Below, piece by piece: positions 16,273 to 24,618 of a stretch of DNA of 41,844 nucleotides; within the stretch, counting starts at the first letter, position 1; every line of letters begins with the position of its first letter. The notes under the pieces are model-generated. The model was not told where the DNA came from and did not search any database. It worked only from the letters and a program-made list of their open reading frames with translations. The DNA lies in NCBI GenBank assembly GCA_018066965.1, contig JAGPVP010000070.1, positions 1-41,844 of the forward strand, given 5' to 3'. The position numbers and the translations under genes were made by a program. The DNA comes from Zhongshania sp. (GTDB lineage Bacteria; Pseudomonadota; Gammaproteobacteria; Pseudomonadales; Spongiibacteraceae).

Positions 16273-17499
16273 TTAGAAAAGTACGCGACAGCGAATGGTG
16301 CCTTTTACGTCCAACAGTTTTTCTACTGCGAACTCACTGGAGCCTTCGTCGATATCCATAACCACGTAACCGACTTTTTCACTGGTTTGCAGGTATTGGC
16401 TGCAAATGTTGATGTTGTTGTCAGAGAAAATTTGGTTAATGGCGCTGAGTATGCCGGGTACATTGTGGTGAATATGCAAAATACGGTGTTTGCCAGGATG
16501 CGCAGGCAAGGCCACTTCTGGGAAGTTAACTGACGACGTGGTGGTGCCGTTGTCAGAATATTTCACCAGTTTGTCGGCAACTTCAGAGCCGATGTTCTGC
16601 TGCGCTTCTACTGTTGAGCCGCCAACGTGCGGTGTTAAAAACACATTGTCGAATTCACGCAACGGTGAAATAAATTCATCGTTATTGCTGCGTGGCTCCT
16701 CTGGGAACACGTCGATGGCGGCGCCTGCGAGCTTGTTGTCGCGCAGTACGTTGACGAGTGCGTCGATATCAACCACGGTGCCGCGTGCCGCATTAATTAA
16801 GATGGCGCCGGTTTTCATTTGAGCCAGTTCATTGGCGCCAATCATCATTTGAGTCGACGCGGTTTCTGGTACGTGTAGGCTGATTATGTCTGCGGTTGCT
16901 AGCAATTCGCCCAAGCTGATTTGGTTGGCGTTGCCTAGCGGCAATTTATTGACCACATCGGTAAAGCACACTTCCATGCCTAGGCTTTCAGCAATAACAG
17001 AAAGCTGCATGCCGATAGAGCCGTAGCCGATAATACCAAGGCGTTTGCCGCGAATTTCATAAGAGCCAACGGCGGTTTTCATCCACTCGCCACGGTGAGC
17101 GGCAGCGTTTTTCTCGGCTAGGCCGCGCATTAATAGTATGGCTTCAGCAATAACTAATTCGGCGACGGAGCGGGTGTTCGAGAAGGGCGCGTTAAATACG
17201 GCAATACCGCGCTCGGTGGCCGCCTGTAAATTAACTTGGTTGGTGCCGATGCAGAAACAGCCGATGGCAATCAGTTTCTTGGCTTCGTCCAACACGTCTG
17301 GGGTGAGTTGAGTGCGCGAGCGAATGCCGACAAAATGGGCGTCGGCGATCTTTTTCTTGAGCTCGTCGTCAGGCAGGGCTTTTTGGTAATAGTCGATATT
17401 GGTGTAACCCGCTGCATGCAGGGCATCGACAGCGGACTGGTGAAGTCCTTCCAATAGCAGGAATTTGATTTTGGCTTTGTCGAGGGATGTTTTTGCCAT
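16273..17499 (-). CDS. serA: D-3-phosphoglycerate dehydrogenase
   Basis: First enzyme of serine synthesis, oxidising 3-phosphoglycerate to 3-phosphohydroxypyruvate with NAD. The 408-residue protein aligns by eye with E. coli SerA from MAKTSLDKAKIKFLLLEG; the frame extends 22 codons upstream but ATG 17499 is the family start. Seen: GCFCIGTNQVNL, FNAPFSNTRSVAELV, NAD motif LGIIGYGSIGMQL, the catalytic INAARGTVVD and LTPHVGGST, and a C-terminal ACT domain (ILHIHHNVPGILSAINQIF) for serine feedback. It is divergent from the D-2-hydroxyglutarate dehydrogenase gene, 92 bases away. Confidence 0.97.
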   Translation of the reverse strand: MAKTSLDKAKIKFLLLEGLHQSAVDALHAAGYTNIDYYQKALPDDELKKKIADAHFVGIRSRTQLTPDVLDEAKKLIAIGCFCIGTNQVNLQAATERGIAVFNAPFSNTRSVAELVIAEAILLMRGLAEKNAAAHRGEWMKTAVGSYEIRGKRLGIIGYGSIGMQLSVIAESLGMEVCFTDVVNKLPLGNANQISLGELLATADIISLHVPETASTQMMIGANELAQMKTGAILINAARGTVVDIDALVNVLRDNKLAGAAIDVFPEEPRSNNDEFISPLREFDNVFLTPHVGGSTVEAQQNIGSEVADKLVKYSDNGTTTSSVNFPEVALPAHPGKHRILHIHHNVPGILSAINQIFSDNNINICSQYLQTSEKVGYVVMDIDEGSSEFAVEKLLDVKGTIRCRVLF

Positions 17500-17591
17500 G
17501 AGTTTGCTCGCCCCACTCTGAGGTACAGTGAAAGCGCAGTATGGTATCATAATCGCCTTTCCCAAGTGCTATTCAGAGAGGCATTTTTACC

Positions 17592-19004
17592 ATGTCGGCG
17601 AGCCCAGTTCCGTCATCCGAAACCATTATTAGTGAGCTGCAGGCGATCGTCGGTGGCGACAAAGTGCGTAGCGACGCCGAAATCCTGTTAAGTCATGGCC
17701 GGGATTGGACCAAGGCGCACACTCCCGCACCGCTGGCGGTGGTGTTTCCGCGCACGGCGGCAGAAGTGCAGGCGGTGGTAAAGCTGGCAAATAAATTAGA
17801 TTTTGCCATCGTACCTTCTGGCGGCCGCACCGGTTTGAGCGGTGGGGCGGTAGCCGCCAATGGCGAAGTGGTTGTGTCTTTTGACTATATGAGCCATATC
17901 AGCGACTTCGACCCCATTGACCGCACGGTGGTTTGCCAAGCGGGTGTGATCACCGAGCAGTTACAGGATTTTGCCGAAGAGCGCGGATTGTTTTACCCCG
18001 TCGATTTTGCCTCGGCGGGCTCGTCGCAAATTGGTGGTAATATCGCGACCAATGCGGGCGGTATTAAAGTTATTCGCTACGGCATGACCCGTGACTGGGT
18101 GGCGGGCTTAAAAGTAGTCACGGGCAATGGCGATATGCTGGAATTGAATCGCGGTCTGCTGAAAAACAATGCGGGCTACGATTTACGCCAGCTGTTTATT
18201 GGTGCAGAAGGCACTCTAGGGCTGATCGTAGAAGCGACCATGCAGCTTACGCGGCCACCTAAAAACCTCACGGCCTTTGTACTTGGGGTGGAAGATTTTA
18301 GCGGCATTATGAATTTGTTTAACCGCTTTCAGGCGGAGATGGATTTAACCGCGTTTGAGTTTTTCTCGGAGCAGGCGCTGCAAAAAGTGGTTGCCCATAG
18401 CAATGTGCCACGTCCCTTTGAATCGACGTGCCCCTATTACGCCTTGTTGGAATTTGAATGCCTGAATGACGAGGTTGAGGCGCAGGCCATGGCCTTGTTT
18501 GAAGCCTGCGTTGAAGAGGGCTGGGTCACTGATGGGGTGATGAGTCAGAGCTTGGAGCAGCTCAAAAATCTGTGGCGCTTGCGAGAAGATATCTCTGAAA
18601 CCATTTCTAAGTGGACGCCCTATAAAAACGATATCTCTACCATTATTTCTCGGGTGCCCGATTTCTTAGAAGCCGTCGAAACCTTGGTGGACGCCCAATA
18701 CCCCGATTTTGAAATCATTTGGTTTGGCCATATCGGCGACGGCAATTTGCATCTTAATATCCTCAAGCCAGACGATATGGATAAGGATGAGTTCTTTGAA
18801 AAGTGCGGCACGGTCAGCACTGGGGTGTTTGAAATTGTCGCCAAATATGGTGGCAGCGTGTCTGCCGAGCATGGTGTGGGTTTATTGAAAAAAGCCTATT
18901 TACCGTATTCCCGTTCAGAAACAGAAATTGCCTTGATGCGTCAGGTGAAACAGGTTTTTGATCCCAAGGGCATTATGAATCCCGGTAAAATATTCGATTT
19001 ATAA
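17592..19004 (+). CDS. FAD-binding D-2-hydroxyglutarate dehydrogenase-type oxidoreductase
   Basis: A 470-residue flavoprotein of the GlcD/D2HGDH family. The PCMH FAD-binding domain covers about 40-220 (FAIVPSGGRTGLSGGAV, SSQIGGNIATNAGGIKVIRYGMTRDWV, GAEGTLGLI) and the FAD-oxidase C domain the rest, with the metal-site motifs HIGDGNLHLNI and SAEHGVGLLKK. In Pseudomonas the gene next to serA encodes D-2-hydroxyglutarate dehydrogenase, which removes the 2-hydroxyglutarate formed when SerA reduces 2-oxoglutarate and so drives serine synthesis. The divergent pairing here suggests the same. D-lactate or glycolate are alternative substrates. GAGAGG precedes the ATG. Confidence 0.88.
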   Translation: MSASPVPSSETIISELQAIVGGDKVRSDAEILLSHGRDWTKAHTPAPLAVVFPRTAAEVQAVVKLANKLDFAIVPSGGRTGLSGGAVAANGEVVVSFDYMSHISDFDPIDRTVVCQAGVITEQLQDFAEERGLFYPVDFASAGSSQIGGNIATNAGGIKVIRYGMTRDWVAGLKVVTGNGDMLELNRGLLKNNAGYDLRQLFIGAEGTLGLIVEATMQLTRPPKNLTAFVLGVEDFSGIMNLFNRFQAEMDLTAFEFFSEQALQKVVAHSNVPRPFESTCPYYALLEFECLNDEVEAQAMALFEACVEEGWVTDGVMSQSLEQLKNLWRLREDISETISKWTPYKNDISTIISRVPDFLEAVETLVDAQYPDFEIIWFGHIGDGNLHLNILKPDDMDKDEFFEKCGTVSTGVFEIVAKYGGSVSAEHGVGLLKKAYLPYSRSETEIALMRQVKQVFDPKGIMNPGKIFDL

Positions 19005-19018
19005 AGGGCTTGTTTGCT

Positions 19019-19684
19019 ATGTCGACGTACCGCCACTACATTGTTGATCAAGCTGAGTTTGCGCACGCGCCGGGCAAGGTGGTGTGCGTGGGCAGAAATT
19101 ATGCAGATCACGTAAAAGAACTGGGTAATGCAATACCAACGTCGCCGCTGCTGTTTATTAAACCGGCGACGGCAATGGTGGCAATGGCCGAGCCATTGCT
19201 GTTGCCCTCTGGCTTTGGCGCCTGTCATCACGAATTAGAAATGGCCTTATTGATTGGGCGGCCGTTGACTAAGGCGGCGCCAGAAGAGTGCCGCGCTGCC
19301 ATTGCCGGAGTCGGGCTTGCCCTAGATTTGACCCTGCGTGAGCTGCAAGATGAACTAAAGGAAAAAGGCCATCCTTGGGAGCGCGCTAAAGCCTTCGACG
19401 GCGCGTGCCCGCTCGCAGACTTTGTGCCCTTTGATCAAAACCTAGATTTTGCAAGGCTAACCTTGCGCTTAACGCGTAACGGCGGCGTACAGCAGCAGGG
19501 TAACTGTAGTGACATGCTATTCAGCGTTGAAAATTTATTAAGTGAGATCAGTCACAGCTTTAGCTTAATGCCCGGCGATGTGGTTTTGACTGGAACGCCG
19601 GCGGGTGTTGGACCGCTGCATTCAGGCGATAAATTACTGGCTGAACTAGATGATTTTTTGAGGATTGAAACGGTAGTGCTCTAG
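19019..19684 (+). CDS. Fumarylacetoacetate hydrolase family protein
   Basis: A 221-residue FAH-fold protein. Family members include fumarylpyruvate/acylpyruvate hydrolases and oxaloacetate decarboxylases; the exact substrate cannot be told. Seen: VCVGRNYADHVKELGN, LFIKPATAMV, the metal-binding HHELEMALLIG, the Lys/Asp region KAFDGACPLADFVP, and MPGDVVLTGTPAGVGPL. ATG 19019 is chosen over TTG 19010 because AAAGGG (19003-19008) is properly spaced to it. It follows the flavoprotein gene after 14 bases, so they probably share a transcript. Confidence 0.9.
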   Translation: MSTYRHYIVDQAEFAHAPGKVVCVGRNYADHVKELGNAIPTSPLLFIKPATAMVAMAEPLLLPSGFGACHHELEMALLIGRPLTKAAPEECRAAIAGVGLALDLTLRELQDELKEKGHPWERAKAFDGACPLADFVPFDQNLDFARLTLRLTRNGGVQQQGNCSDMLFSVENLLSEISHSFSLMPGDVVLTGTPAGVGPLHSGDKLLAELDDFLRIETVVL

Positions 19685-19692
19685 CGGGAGAC

Positions 19693-19754
19693 GCTTGACG
19701 GGAGACGGAAAATGCAGATGCCAATATTTTTGCGTCTCCCGTCTCCCGTCAAGC
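19693..19754. repeat. Large inverted repeat between convergent genes
   Basis: GCTTGACGGGAGACG (19693-19707) pairs perfectly with CGTCTCCCGTCAAGC (19740-19754). Inside and beside it are further copies of GGGAGACG and its complement, so several registers can pair. It lies between the convergent FAH and rpiA genes. No T-run follows, but a TATTTTT in the loop is visible. It could end transcription from both sides or be a REP-like extragenic element. Confidence 0.6.
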
Positions 19755-19763
19755 ATTTAGCGA

Positions 19764-20435
19764 TTAAGCCTTCAGTGTTTTCACACCTTCCGCTGTACCC
19801 AATAACAAAACATCTGCTGGCCGACAGGCGAAGAGCCCGTTCGTCACAACGCCGGTTATATTGTTAATCTCTTCTTCGGTTTTACGCGGAGTGCTAATCA
19901 TAAAGTCGTAAACATCGAGAATGATGTTGCCGTTGTCGGTAACAACGCCTTCGCGATAGACCGGATTGCCGCCAAGCTTGATCAATTCCCGCGCTACATA
20001 GCTGCGCGCCATTGGAATGACTTCTACCGGCAGAGGAAATGCGCCTAATTGACCGACCAATTTGCTGCCGTCCGCGATACAAATAAATTCCTTACTTGCC
20101 GCCGCAACAATTTTTTCGCGGGTCAGGGCAGCGCCACCACCCTTGATTAATTCCAGTCGCTCATTCGCTTCGTCTGCGCCATCAACATAGACCGCAATGG
20201 TGCCGGTGGAATTGAGTTCGAGTACTTCGATGCCATGCTTGCGCAAACGCTCTGCCGAGGCTTCTGAGCTGGCAACGGTGCCTTTAATATCGCCTTTAAA
20301 CTCTGCTAACAGGTCGATAAAAAAGTTGGCTGTGGAGCCAGTGCCTACACCGATAATTTCGCCATCGAGAATGGCGGGCTTGATATGATCGATTGCAGCC
20401 TGTGCTACCGCAAGTTTTAGCTCATCTTGTGTCAT
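19764..20435 (-). CDS. rpiA: Ribose-5-phosphate isomerase A
   Basis: Interconverts ribose 5-phosphate and ribulose 5-phosphate in the pentose phosphate pathway. The 223 residues match the family length. Seen: [15 protein letters not shown] (phosphate loop), [47 protein letters not shown] with the catalytic Glu/Lys region, ADGSKLV, and LPVEVIPMA. As in Pseudomonas it stands head-to-head near ilvA, with a small conserved gene between. Confidence 0.97.
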   Translation of the reverse strand: MTQDELKLAVAQAAIDHIKPAILDGEIIGVGTGSTANFFIDLLAEFKGDIKGTVASSEASAERLRKHGIEVLELNSTGTIAVYVDGADEANERLELIKGGGAALTREKIVAAASKEFICIADGSKLVGQLGAFPLPVEVIPMARSYVARELIKLGGNPVYREGVVTDNGNIILDVYDFMISTPRKTEEEINNITGVVTNGLFACRPADVLLLGTAEGVKTLKA

Positions 20436-20586
20436 TGTCGGCCTTTGCTGTTGTACGCTGGGGGCGGGATTTGCGAGTAAGTATAAATTTCACCGGAGCC
20501 AATTGCGAGGTGCAATTGCTAGGGCCGGTCTTGCTCGTAGCGTGTTTATTGCTGATTTACCTCTTGTGTAGACATGGGAGTTAGGT

Positions 20587-20790
20587 ATGAATTCAAATTA
20601 CAAAAGCTACGAGGAGTGGTTTGACGAATTTAAGCGGCTCGCGATTGCTGAGGATCTAGCCTGGTTGGTTTCTAGCGAGGGAGAGTCTCATAAGAAAGCT
20701 TTTGAACAGGGTGATTCGCCTGCGGAAGAATTGATGACCTTGGCGGATATGGCGGAGTGGCGCGGCTGTGGTTGCGGCGGCGGTAGCTAG
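20587..20790 (+). CDS. Small protein with Cys/Gly-rich C-terminal tail
   Basis: A 67-residue acidic protein, MNSNYKSYEEWFDEFKRLAI at the start and ending WRGCGCGGGS. GGGAG at 20576-20580, six bases before the ATG, strongly supports translation. The body looks helical and amphipathic; the C-terminal C-G-C-G-G-G-S could bind metal or be a processed or modified tail. I do not recognise a family. It lies between rpiA (divergent) and ilvA (same strand, about 100 bases further on). Confidence 0.75.
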   Translation: MNSNYKSYEEWFDEFKRLAIAEDLAWLVSSEGESHKKAFEQGDSPAEELMTLADMAEWRGCGCGGGS

Positions 20791-20891
20791 TTGTTTTCGC
20801 GGTCTTGCTGCGCTTTGGCTGCATACGCGGTAGACTGGTCAGCTGAATTTTAGCGCTGTTTTTAGCGTAGCAATGGAGGCCGTACAGAGTT

Positions 20892-22409
20892 ATGCCACAG
20901 AGTTACATCAAAAGAATCCTCAAAGCTCGCGTTTATGATGTTGCCATCGAGTCGCCTATTGATCGTATGCCGCTGATGAGTAAGCGCTTGGACAATGAGG
21001 TTTTGTTAAAGCGCGAGGATTTGCAGCCAGTATTTTCCTTTAAGCTGCGCGGTGCTTACAACAAGATGATTAGCCTCACCGAAGAAGAACGCAATAAAGG
21101 CGTTGTTGCGGCCTCGGCGGGCAACCACGCGCAAGGTTTAGCGCTGGCTGCGCTTAAGCTCGGGGTTCGGGCTACCATCGTGATGCCAAGAACAACCCCA
21201 CAAATTAAAGTTGATGCGGTGCGCTCTCGCGGCGGTAAAGTGGTCTTGCACGGTGACACCTACGACGAGGCGTCGACCTACGCTAAAAAGTTAGTTGAAG
21301 AAAAAGGCATGGTTTACGTCCACCCCTACGACGACCCAGAGGTCATTGCCGGTCAGGGCACGGTGGGTATGGAAATTCTTCGCCAAGTCACAGGGCCATT
21401 GGATGCGGTTTTTGTGCCAGTCGGCGGCGGTGGTTTGGCCGCCGGTGTTGCTGCTTACATCAAATATGTGCGCCCCGAAGTCAAAGTGATAGCGGTGGAG
21501 CCAGAAGACGCAGCCTGCCTTAAATTAGCACTGGAAAAAGGCCGGCGCGCCATATTGCCGGAAGTGGGTTTATTTGCTGACGGTGTTGCGGTTGCTCAGA
21601 TCGGCAAAGAAACCTTCCGCGTTTTACGTAAAACTATTGATGGCGTGTTGACGGCCAGCACCGACGAAATTTGCGCAGCGATCAAAGATATTTTTGATGA
21701 TACCCGTTCAATTGCAGAACCAGCCGGTGCATTAGCATTGGCAGGATTGAAAAAGTACGTGGCACAAAATGATTGCAGCGGACAAACCCTATTGGCGATA
21801 GACAGTGGCGCCAATACTAATTTTGACCGTCTGCGTTACATTGCCGAGCGTACCGAAATTGGCGAAAAGCGCGAAGCGATTTTAAGCGTCACCATTCCTG
21901 AGCGTCCCGGCAGCTTTAAAAAGTTTTGTGGGGCTTTGGGGCGCCGTAATATCACTGAGTTCAATTATCGCTTTGGCGACGACCGCGATGCGCAAATCTT
22001 TGTGGGCATATCGGTAGCGGCAGGCGGCGGTGATCGGCAGGAATTGGTCGATACCCTGCAGAAAATGGATTACCCCGTTGCGGACTTTACCGACAACGAA
22101 ATGGCCAAACTGCATATTCGTCATATGGTGGGTGGGCATCGGCCAGCCACGGTGAAGAATGAACTAATATACCGCTTTGAATTTCCAGAACGGCCTGGTG
22201 CCTTGATGAACTTTTTGACCAAGCTTGGCAATCGCTGGAATATTTCTTTATTCCATTATCGCAATCACGGCGCGGCCTATGGTCGTGTCTTGGTCGGCTT
22301 GCAAGCGGACAAAAAAGAGCGAGCTGAAATTGAGACCTTTCTTGATAAGCTGGCTTACCCCTATCATGAAGAAACAGAGAATCCGGCGTATCAACTTTTC
22401 TTGAGCTAG
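20892..22409 (+). CDS. ilvA: Threonine ammonia-lyase, biosynthetic
   Basis: A PLP enzyme that converts threonine to 2-oxobutanoate, the first step of isoleucine synthesis. The 505-residue length is that of the allosteric biosynthetic form. The PLP lysine is K51 in FSFKLRGAYNKM; AASAGNHAQGLALAA, the phosphate loop VPVGGGGLAAGVA and SGANTNFDRLRYIAER are typical. Two C-terminal ACT-like domains (about 325-400 and 420-500, each beginning near PERPGxxxxF) give isoleucine/valine control. GGAGG is somewhat distant (12 bases) and CAGAG is nearer. A strong terminator follows. Confidence 0.96.
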   Translation: MPQSYIKRILKARVYDVAIESPIDRMPLMSKRLDNEVLLKREDLQPVFSFKLRGAYNKMISLTEEERNKGVVAASAGNHAQGLALAALKLGVRATIVMPRTTPQIKVDAVRSRGGKVVLHGDTYDEASTYAKKLVEEKGMVYVHPYDDPEVIAGQGTVGMEILRQVTGPLDAVFVPVGGGGLAAGVAAYIKYVRPEVKVIAVEPEDAACLKLALEKGRRAILPEVGLFADGVAVAQIGKETFRVLRKTIDGVLTASTDEICAAIKDIFDDTRSIAEPAGALALAGLKKYVAQNDCSGQTLLAIDSGANTNFDRLRYIAERTEIGEKREAILSVTIPERPGSFKKFCGALGRRNITEFNYRFGDDRDAQIFVGISVAAGGGDRQELVDTLQKMDYPVADFTDNEMAKLHIRHMVGGHRPATVKNELIYRFEFPERPGALMNFLTKLGNRWNISLFHYRNHGAAYGRVLVGLQADKKERAEIETFLDKLAYPYHEETENPAYQLFLS

Positions 22410-22475
22410 CGTGGATCTGGTTCAGAATTTGGTCGTAGGTAAAGGTTTATCTAAGGTTTTAATGTGTTGATGAAA

Positions 22476-22503
22476 ATGGCTCTCAAAGTGAGGGCCATTT
22501 TTT
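22476..22503 (+). terminator. Strong intrinsic terminator after ilvA
   Basis: ATGGCTCTCA (22476-22485) pairs with TGAGGGCCAT (22489-22498) with one G-T pair and a three-base loop, followed at once by six T. It lies 67 bases past the ilvA stop codon. Transcription of the gene to the right is in the opposite direction. Confidence 0.92.
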
Positions 22504-22699
22504 GTATGGCCTCTGTTTGATGGAGGCTTCGTCACGTGAGCGGACATATACATAGACAGGGGTGTCCAAATTGTTAATTCAATATTAAGCGTAAATTTTG
22601 CCGCCCCTTTATTGCCATAAGCTGCTCAACGCTGACAGCTTTATGGGTGAATCGAAATACGGTACAAGTAACTGACTCAAGGTTTACCGCACTTAACTC

Positions 22700-23581
22700 T
22701 TATTGTATCAGTGCGGTATAAACCTCTCTTGCTTTGGTCTCTCGCGCTATGCGCTGCGCATCCATCACTCGTAGCTTATAGAGCCCGAAGAAGCGCTCCC
22801 TGACCCAAAAATAGTATGCGTGCTCGTAGGACTGAAATATCGGGCCGTGTTGACGGCAGTGGCCAATAAAAGCTCTCAGTATCATCGGGTTGAATATGAA
22901 AGCCCTCGACATAAGTCTTCCTTTAATGTGCAGCTTGAGTAGTTCTTGCACAATCCATTCAGGTGGTTGCCAGCGGGCGTTCAAGTTGTGATTGAAAATC
23001 AGGCCTACAGACTTACCTTTCAGCGCATCCATTACAGCGGCATCCAATCGTGAAAGGTTCTCTTTGATTTCAGCCCGAGAAAAATCAGTGAGTGTTTCCA
23101 CCTCATGTTCATTGGAGGGGGCCTCGGCTGCGGCCATTACTGACTCGGCCTTGGCAAATGCTTCTTTAAACTCTTTTGTTCGATGCGCAATCAGCGCATA
23201 GCTGATGAAGTGGCGAGACCAGTTAGGCTTTTTAATCCCTTCATTTGCTTGGATAAAATCAGTAACCAGCCAGGCTATATCGGCGCGGTTAACTTCCAGG
23301 TGCTTTATTAGTAGATCGACAGCGCGAGGGTGAGGACGCCAACCCATACGATACGGTGTACCTAAATTTAGGTACTTCGGCACCTCGAATATAGGCTTGC
23401 TAGTTTCTGAGTGAATCGCGTTACTGTCACGTTTTCCCTGCAGCGAAATGGCGCGTATAACCAAGGGTACAACGGCCTTGGTAGCAGGCTTTACTCCCTC
23501 AAATAGGGAGGCTAGAAGGTCTTTCTCTATTCCGCACTCATGTAAGCCGACAAGTAACTCATCTAATTTCAGCGCTTGCAT
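22700..23581 (-). CDS. Hypothetical protein with two DnaT-like segments
   Basis: A 293-residue protein, probably soluble. Two stretches resemble the C-terminal DNA-binding pattern of the primosomal protein DnaT: residues 80-132 (GWRPHPRAVDLLIKHL ... LVTDFIQANEGIKKPNWSRHF) and 203-264 (RWQPPEWIVQELL ... LRAFIGHCRQHG ... YYFWVRERF). Each starts W-x-P, has an F-x-x-x-x-x-x-x-G helix end and closes with aromatic residues. They are joined by a charged linker with an Ala/Glu-rich part (140-180). The resemblance is by eye. No replication partner gene is nearby. AGGGGC precedes the ATG. Flanking decayed sequence suggests an accessory insertion. Confidence 0.7.
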   Translation of the reverse strand: MQALKLDELLVGLHECGIEKDLLASLFEGVKPATKAVVPLVIRAISLQGKRDSNAIHSETSKPIFEVPKYLNLGTPYRMGWRPHPRAVDLLIKHLEVNRADIAWLVTDFIQANEGIKKPNWSRHFISYALIAHRTKEFKEAFAKAESVMAAAEAPSNEHEVETLTDFSRAEIKENLSRLDAAVMDALKGKSVGLIFNHNLNARWQPPEWIVQELLKLHIKGRLMSRAFIFNPMILRAFIGHCRQHGPIFQSYEHAYYFWVRERFFGLYKLRVMDAQRIARETKAREVYTALIQ

Positions 23582-23745
23582 TGTGTGCCCCTAATTAAGT
23601 AGCGACCGACAATCATTTCAAAAAAAAAGCACCACCGCTACGGTCTTATTCTAGTTTTTAATACTTACGGTGTTATTGGAAGGTTTATAATTTTTATATT
23701 GCCGTAAAGTCCTACTAATCCATGTAGCCACCAAGGAAAATATTT

Positions 23746-24057
23746 GTGGCACAAGCGATCAATGAGATGTGCGTTGCAAACGTTAACGCGCTTATTTAAG
23801 GCTACGATTCGTTACGAAAATTTGCTGAAGCCATAGACCATGTACCTGCAGCTAGCCAGATTAAAGGGTGGTGGTATTGGTGAGCGGATAGTGCCGCATA
23901 TAGAGAAAAATTAGGTCTTGAGCGTGGCTATATAGACATACCTCACGATGCACATGAAGACCCGTTCGACCAGCTTTTGAGTAGGGCAGCTGAGCTCTCA
24001 TTCGCAGCTGTTAACCCCGCTAGAAAAGAAATTACTGAAAGACTTTCGGGATCTTGA
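23746..24057 (+). pseudogene. Decayed gene with two in-frame stop codons
   Basis: A single frame from GTG 23746, with AAGGA upstream, to TGA 24055-24057 (about 103 codons) is broken only by TAA at 23797 and TGA at 23881. Between and after them the protein-like sequence is well formed, for example YDSLRKFAEAIDHVPAASQI and GLERGYIDIPHDAHEDPFD. Each stop is one base from a sense codon that would fit (CAA and TGG). The KFAEAI...AASQIKGWW part vaguely recalls a phage Cro/Cox-type helix-turn-helix. It is divergent from the DnaT-like gene. A small chance of recoding remains. Confidence 0.55.
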
Positions 24058-24149
24058 CGCGCGAAAGCAAAAGTTGGCGGTTGATCACCAGCCTCGGCCA
24101 TTTATTTCGCAGCCACAGAACTGTTACACCATAAAGCTGTTAGCGCCAA

Positions 24150-24460
24150 TTACTATGCAGCTTTCCGCTAGCTACCTCCCTTCAGCAACGCTGAGCACTG
24201 GAGCACGTAACGGATTAAGCGGGAAACTGTTTGAGCCGAAGGCGAGTTTTTCCCGCGCCGTTACTTGTGAAGCGCAGAGGGCATCGATGGCGTTTTTTGC
24301 CATCGACGGTGTTGCAGGGTGCTTTTTTTCTTTGCTTACTTTCTTTTTGGGCATGCAAAAAGACAAAGTGTTCTATTTGATCGCCGCTTTTTGGCGACCC
24401 GTAGGGTGAGGCACGTAGCGCCGAATAAAGTGAGTCGCCCAGCGAGGGCGAAACCAAGGC
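24150..24460 (-). repeat. Dispersed intergenic repeat, copy 2 (inverted)
   Basis: Read on the minus strand this repeats blocks of the 14.15-14.47 kb element in the same order: GTTTCGCCCTCGCTGGGCGA (starting near 24455), a long A/T-rich hairpin with AGAAAGTAAGCAAAGAAA, and AACTCGCCTTCGGCTCAAAC (about 24250-24231). The block TTCAGCAACGCTGAGCACT (24181-24199) also matches copy 1, but in direct orientation. About 60 extra bases lie inside the first part. The region 23582-24618 otherwise holds the pseudogene, a palindrome and no supported gene; open frames over the repeat lack any family signature. Confidence 0.65.
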
Positions 24461-24531
24461 TAGCAGTAAGTTGAAAAAACTAGTCGAAGATCAGGCATCT
24501 AAACAAAGGCATTCGCTACCCGCTCAGCTGG

Positions 24532-24553
24532 ATACCCGATCGGGATCGGGTAT
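24532..24553. repeat. Extragenic palindrome
   Basis: ATACCCGATC (24532-24541) and GATCGGGTAT (24544-24553) are perfect inverted repeats two bases apart, inside a GGAT-x-CCC...GGG-x-ATGACG frame. This frame is the one of the widespread GGATTCCCG...CGGGAATGACG class of extragenic hairpins. No T-run follows, so it is probably a dispersed repeat and not a terminator. Confidence 0.6.
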
Positions 24554-24618
24554 GACGAGATACCAAAGAATCTGCACGCAAAGTTTCGAAGGTGATTCTT
24601 AAAATATTAGAGCCGCAC

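Noticed and set aside
20393-20584. A 63-residue frame with a hydrophobic end, between rpiA and the small protein gene
   Set aside because: It overlaps the rpiA start antisense and lacks a ribosome-binding site; the hydrophobic stretch is probably chance.
24074-24457. Several 64-111-residue frames on both strands
   Set aside because: They cover the dispersed repeat with its hairpins; the translations are low in complexity and no start signal is convincing.
22505-24618. An intact prophage or integrated plasmid
   Set aside because: Only one DnaT-like gene, one pseudogene and repeats are present; there is no integrase, structural gene or attachment-site duplication.
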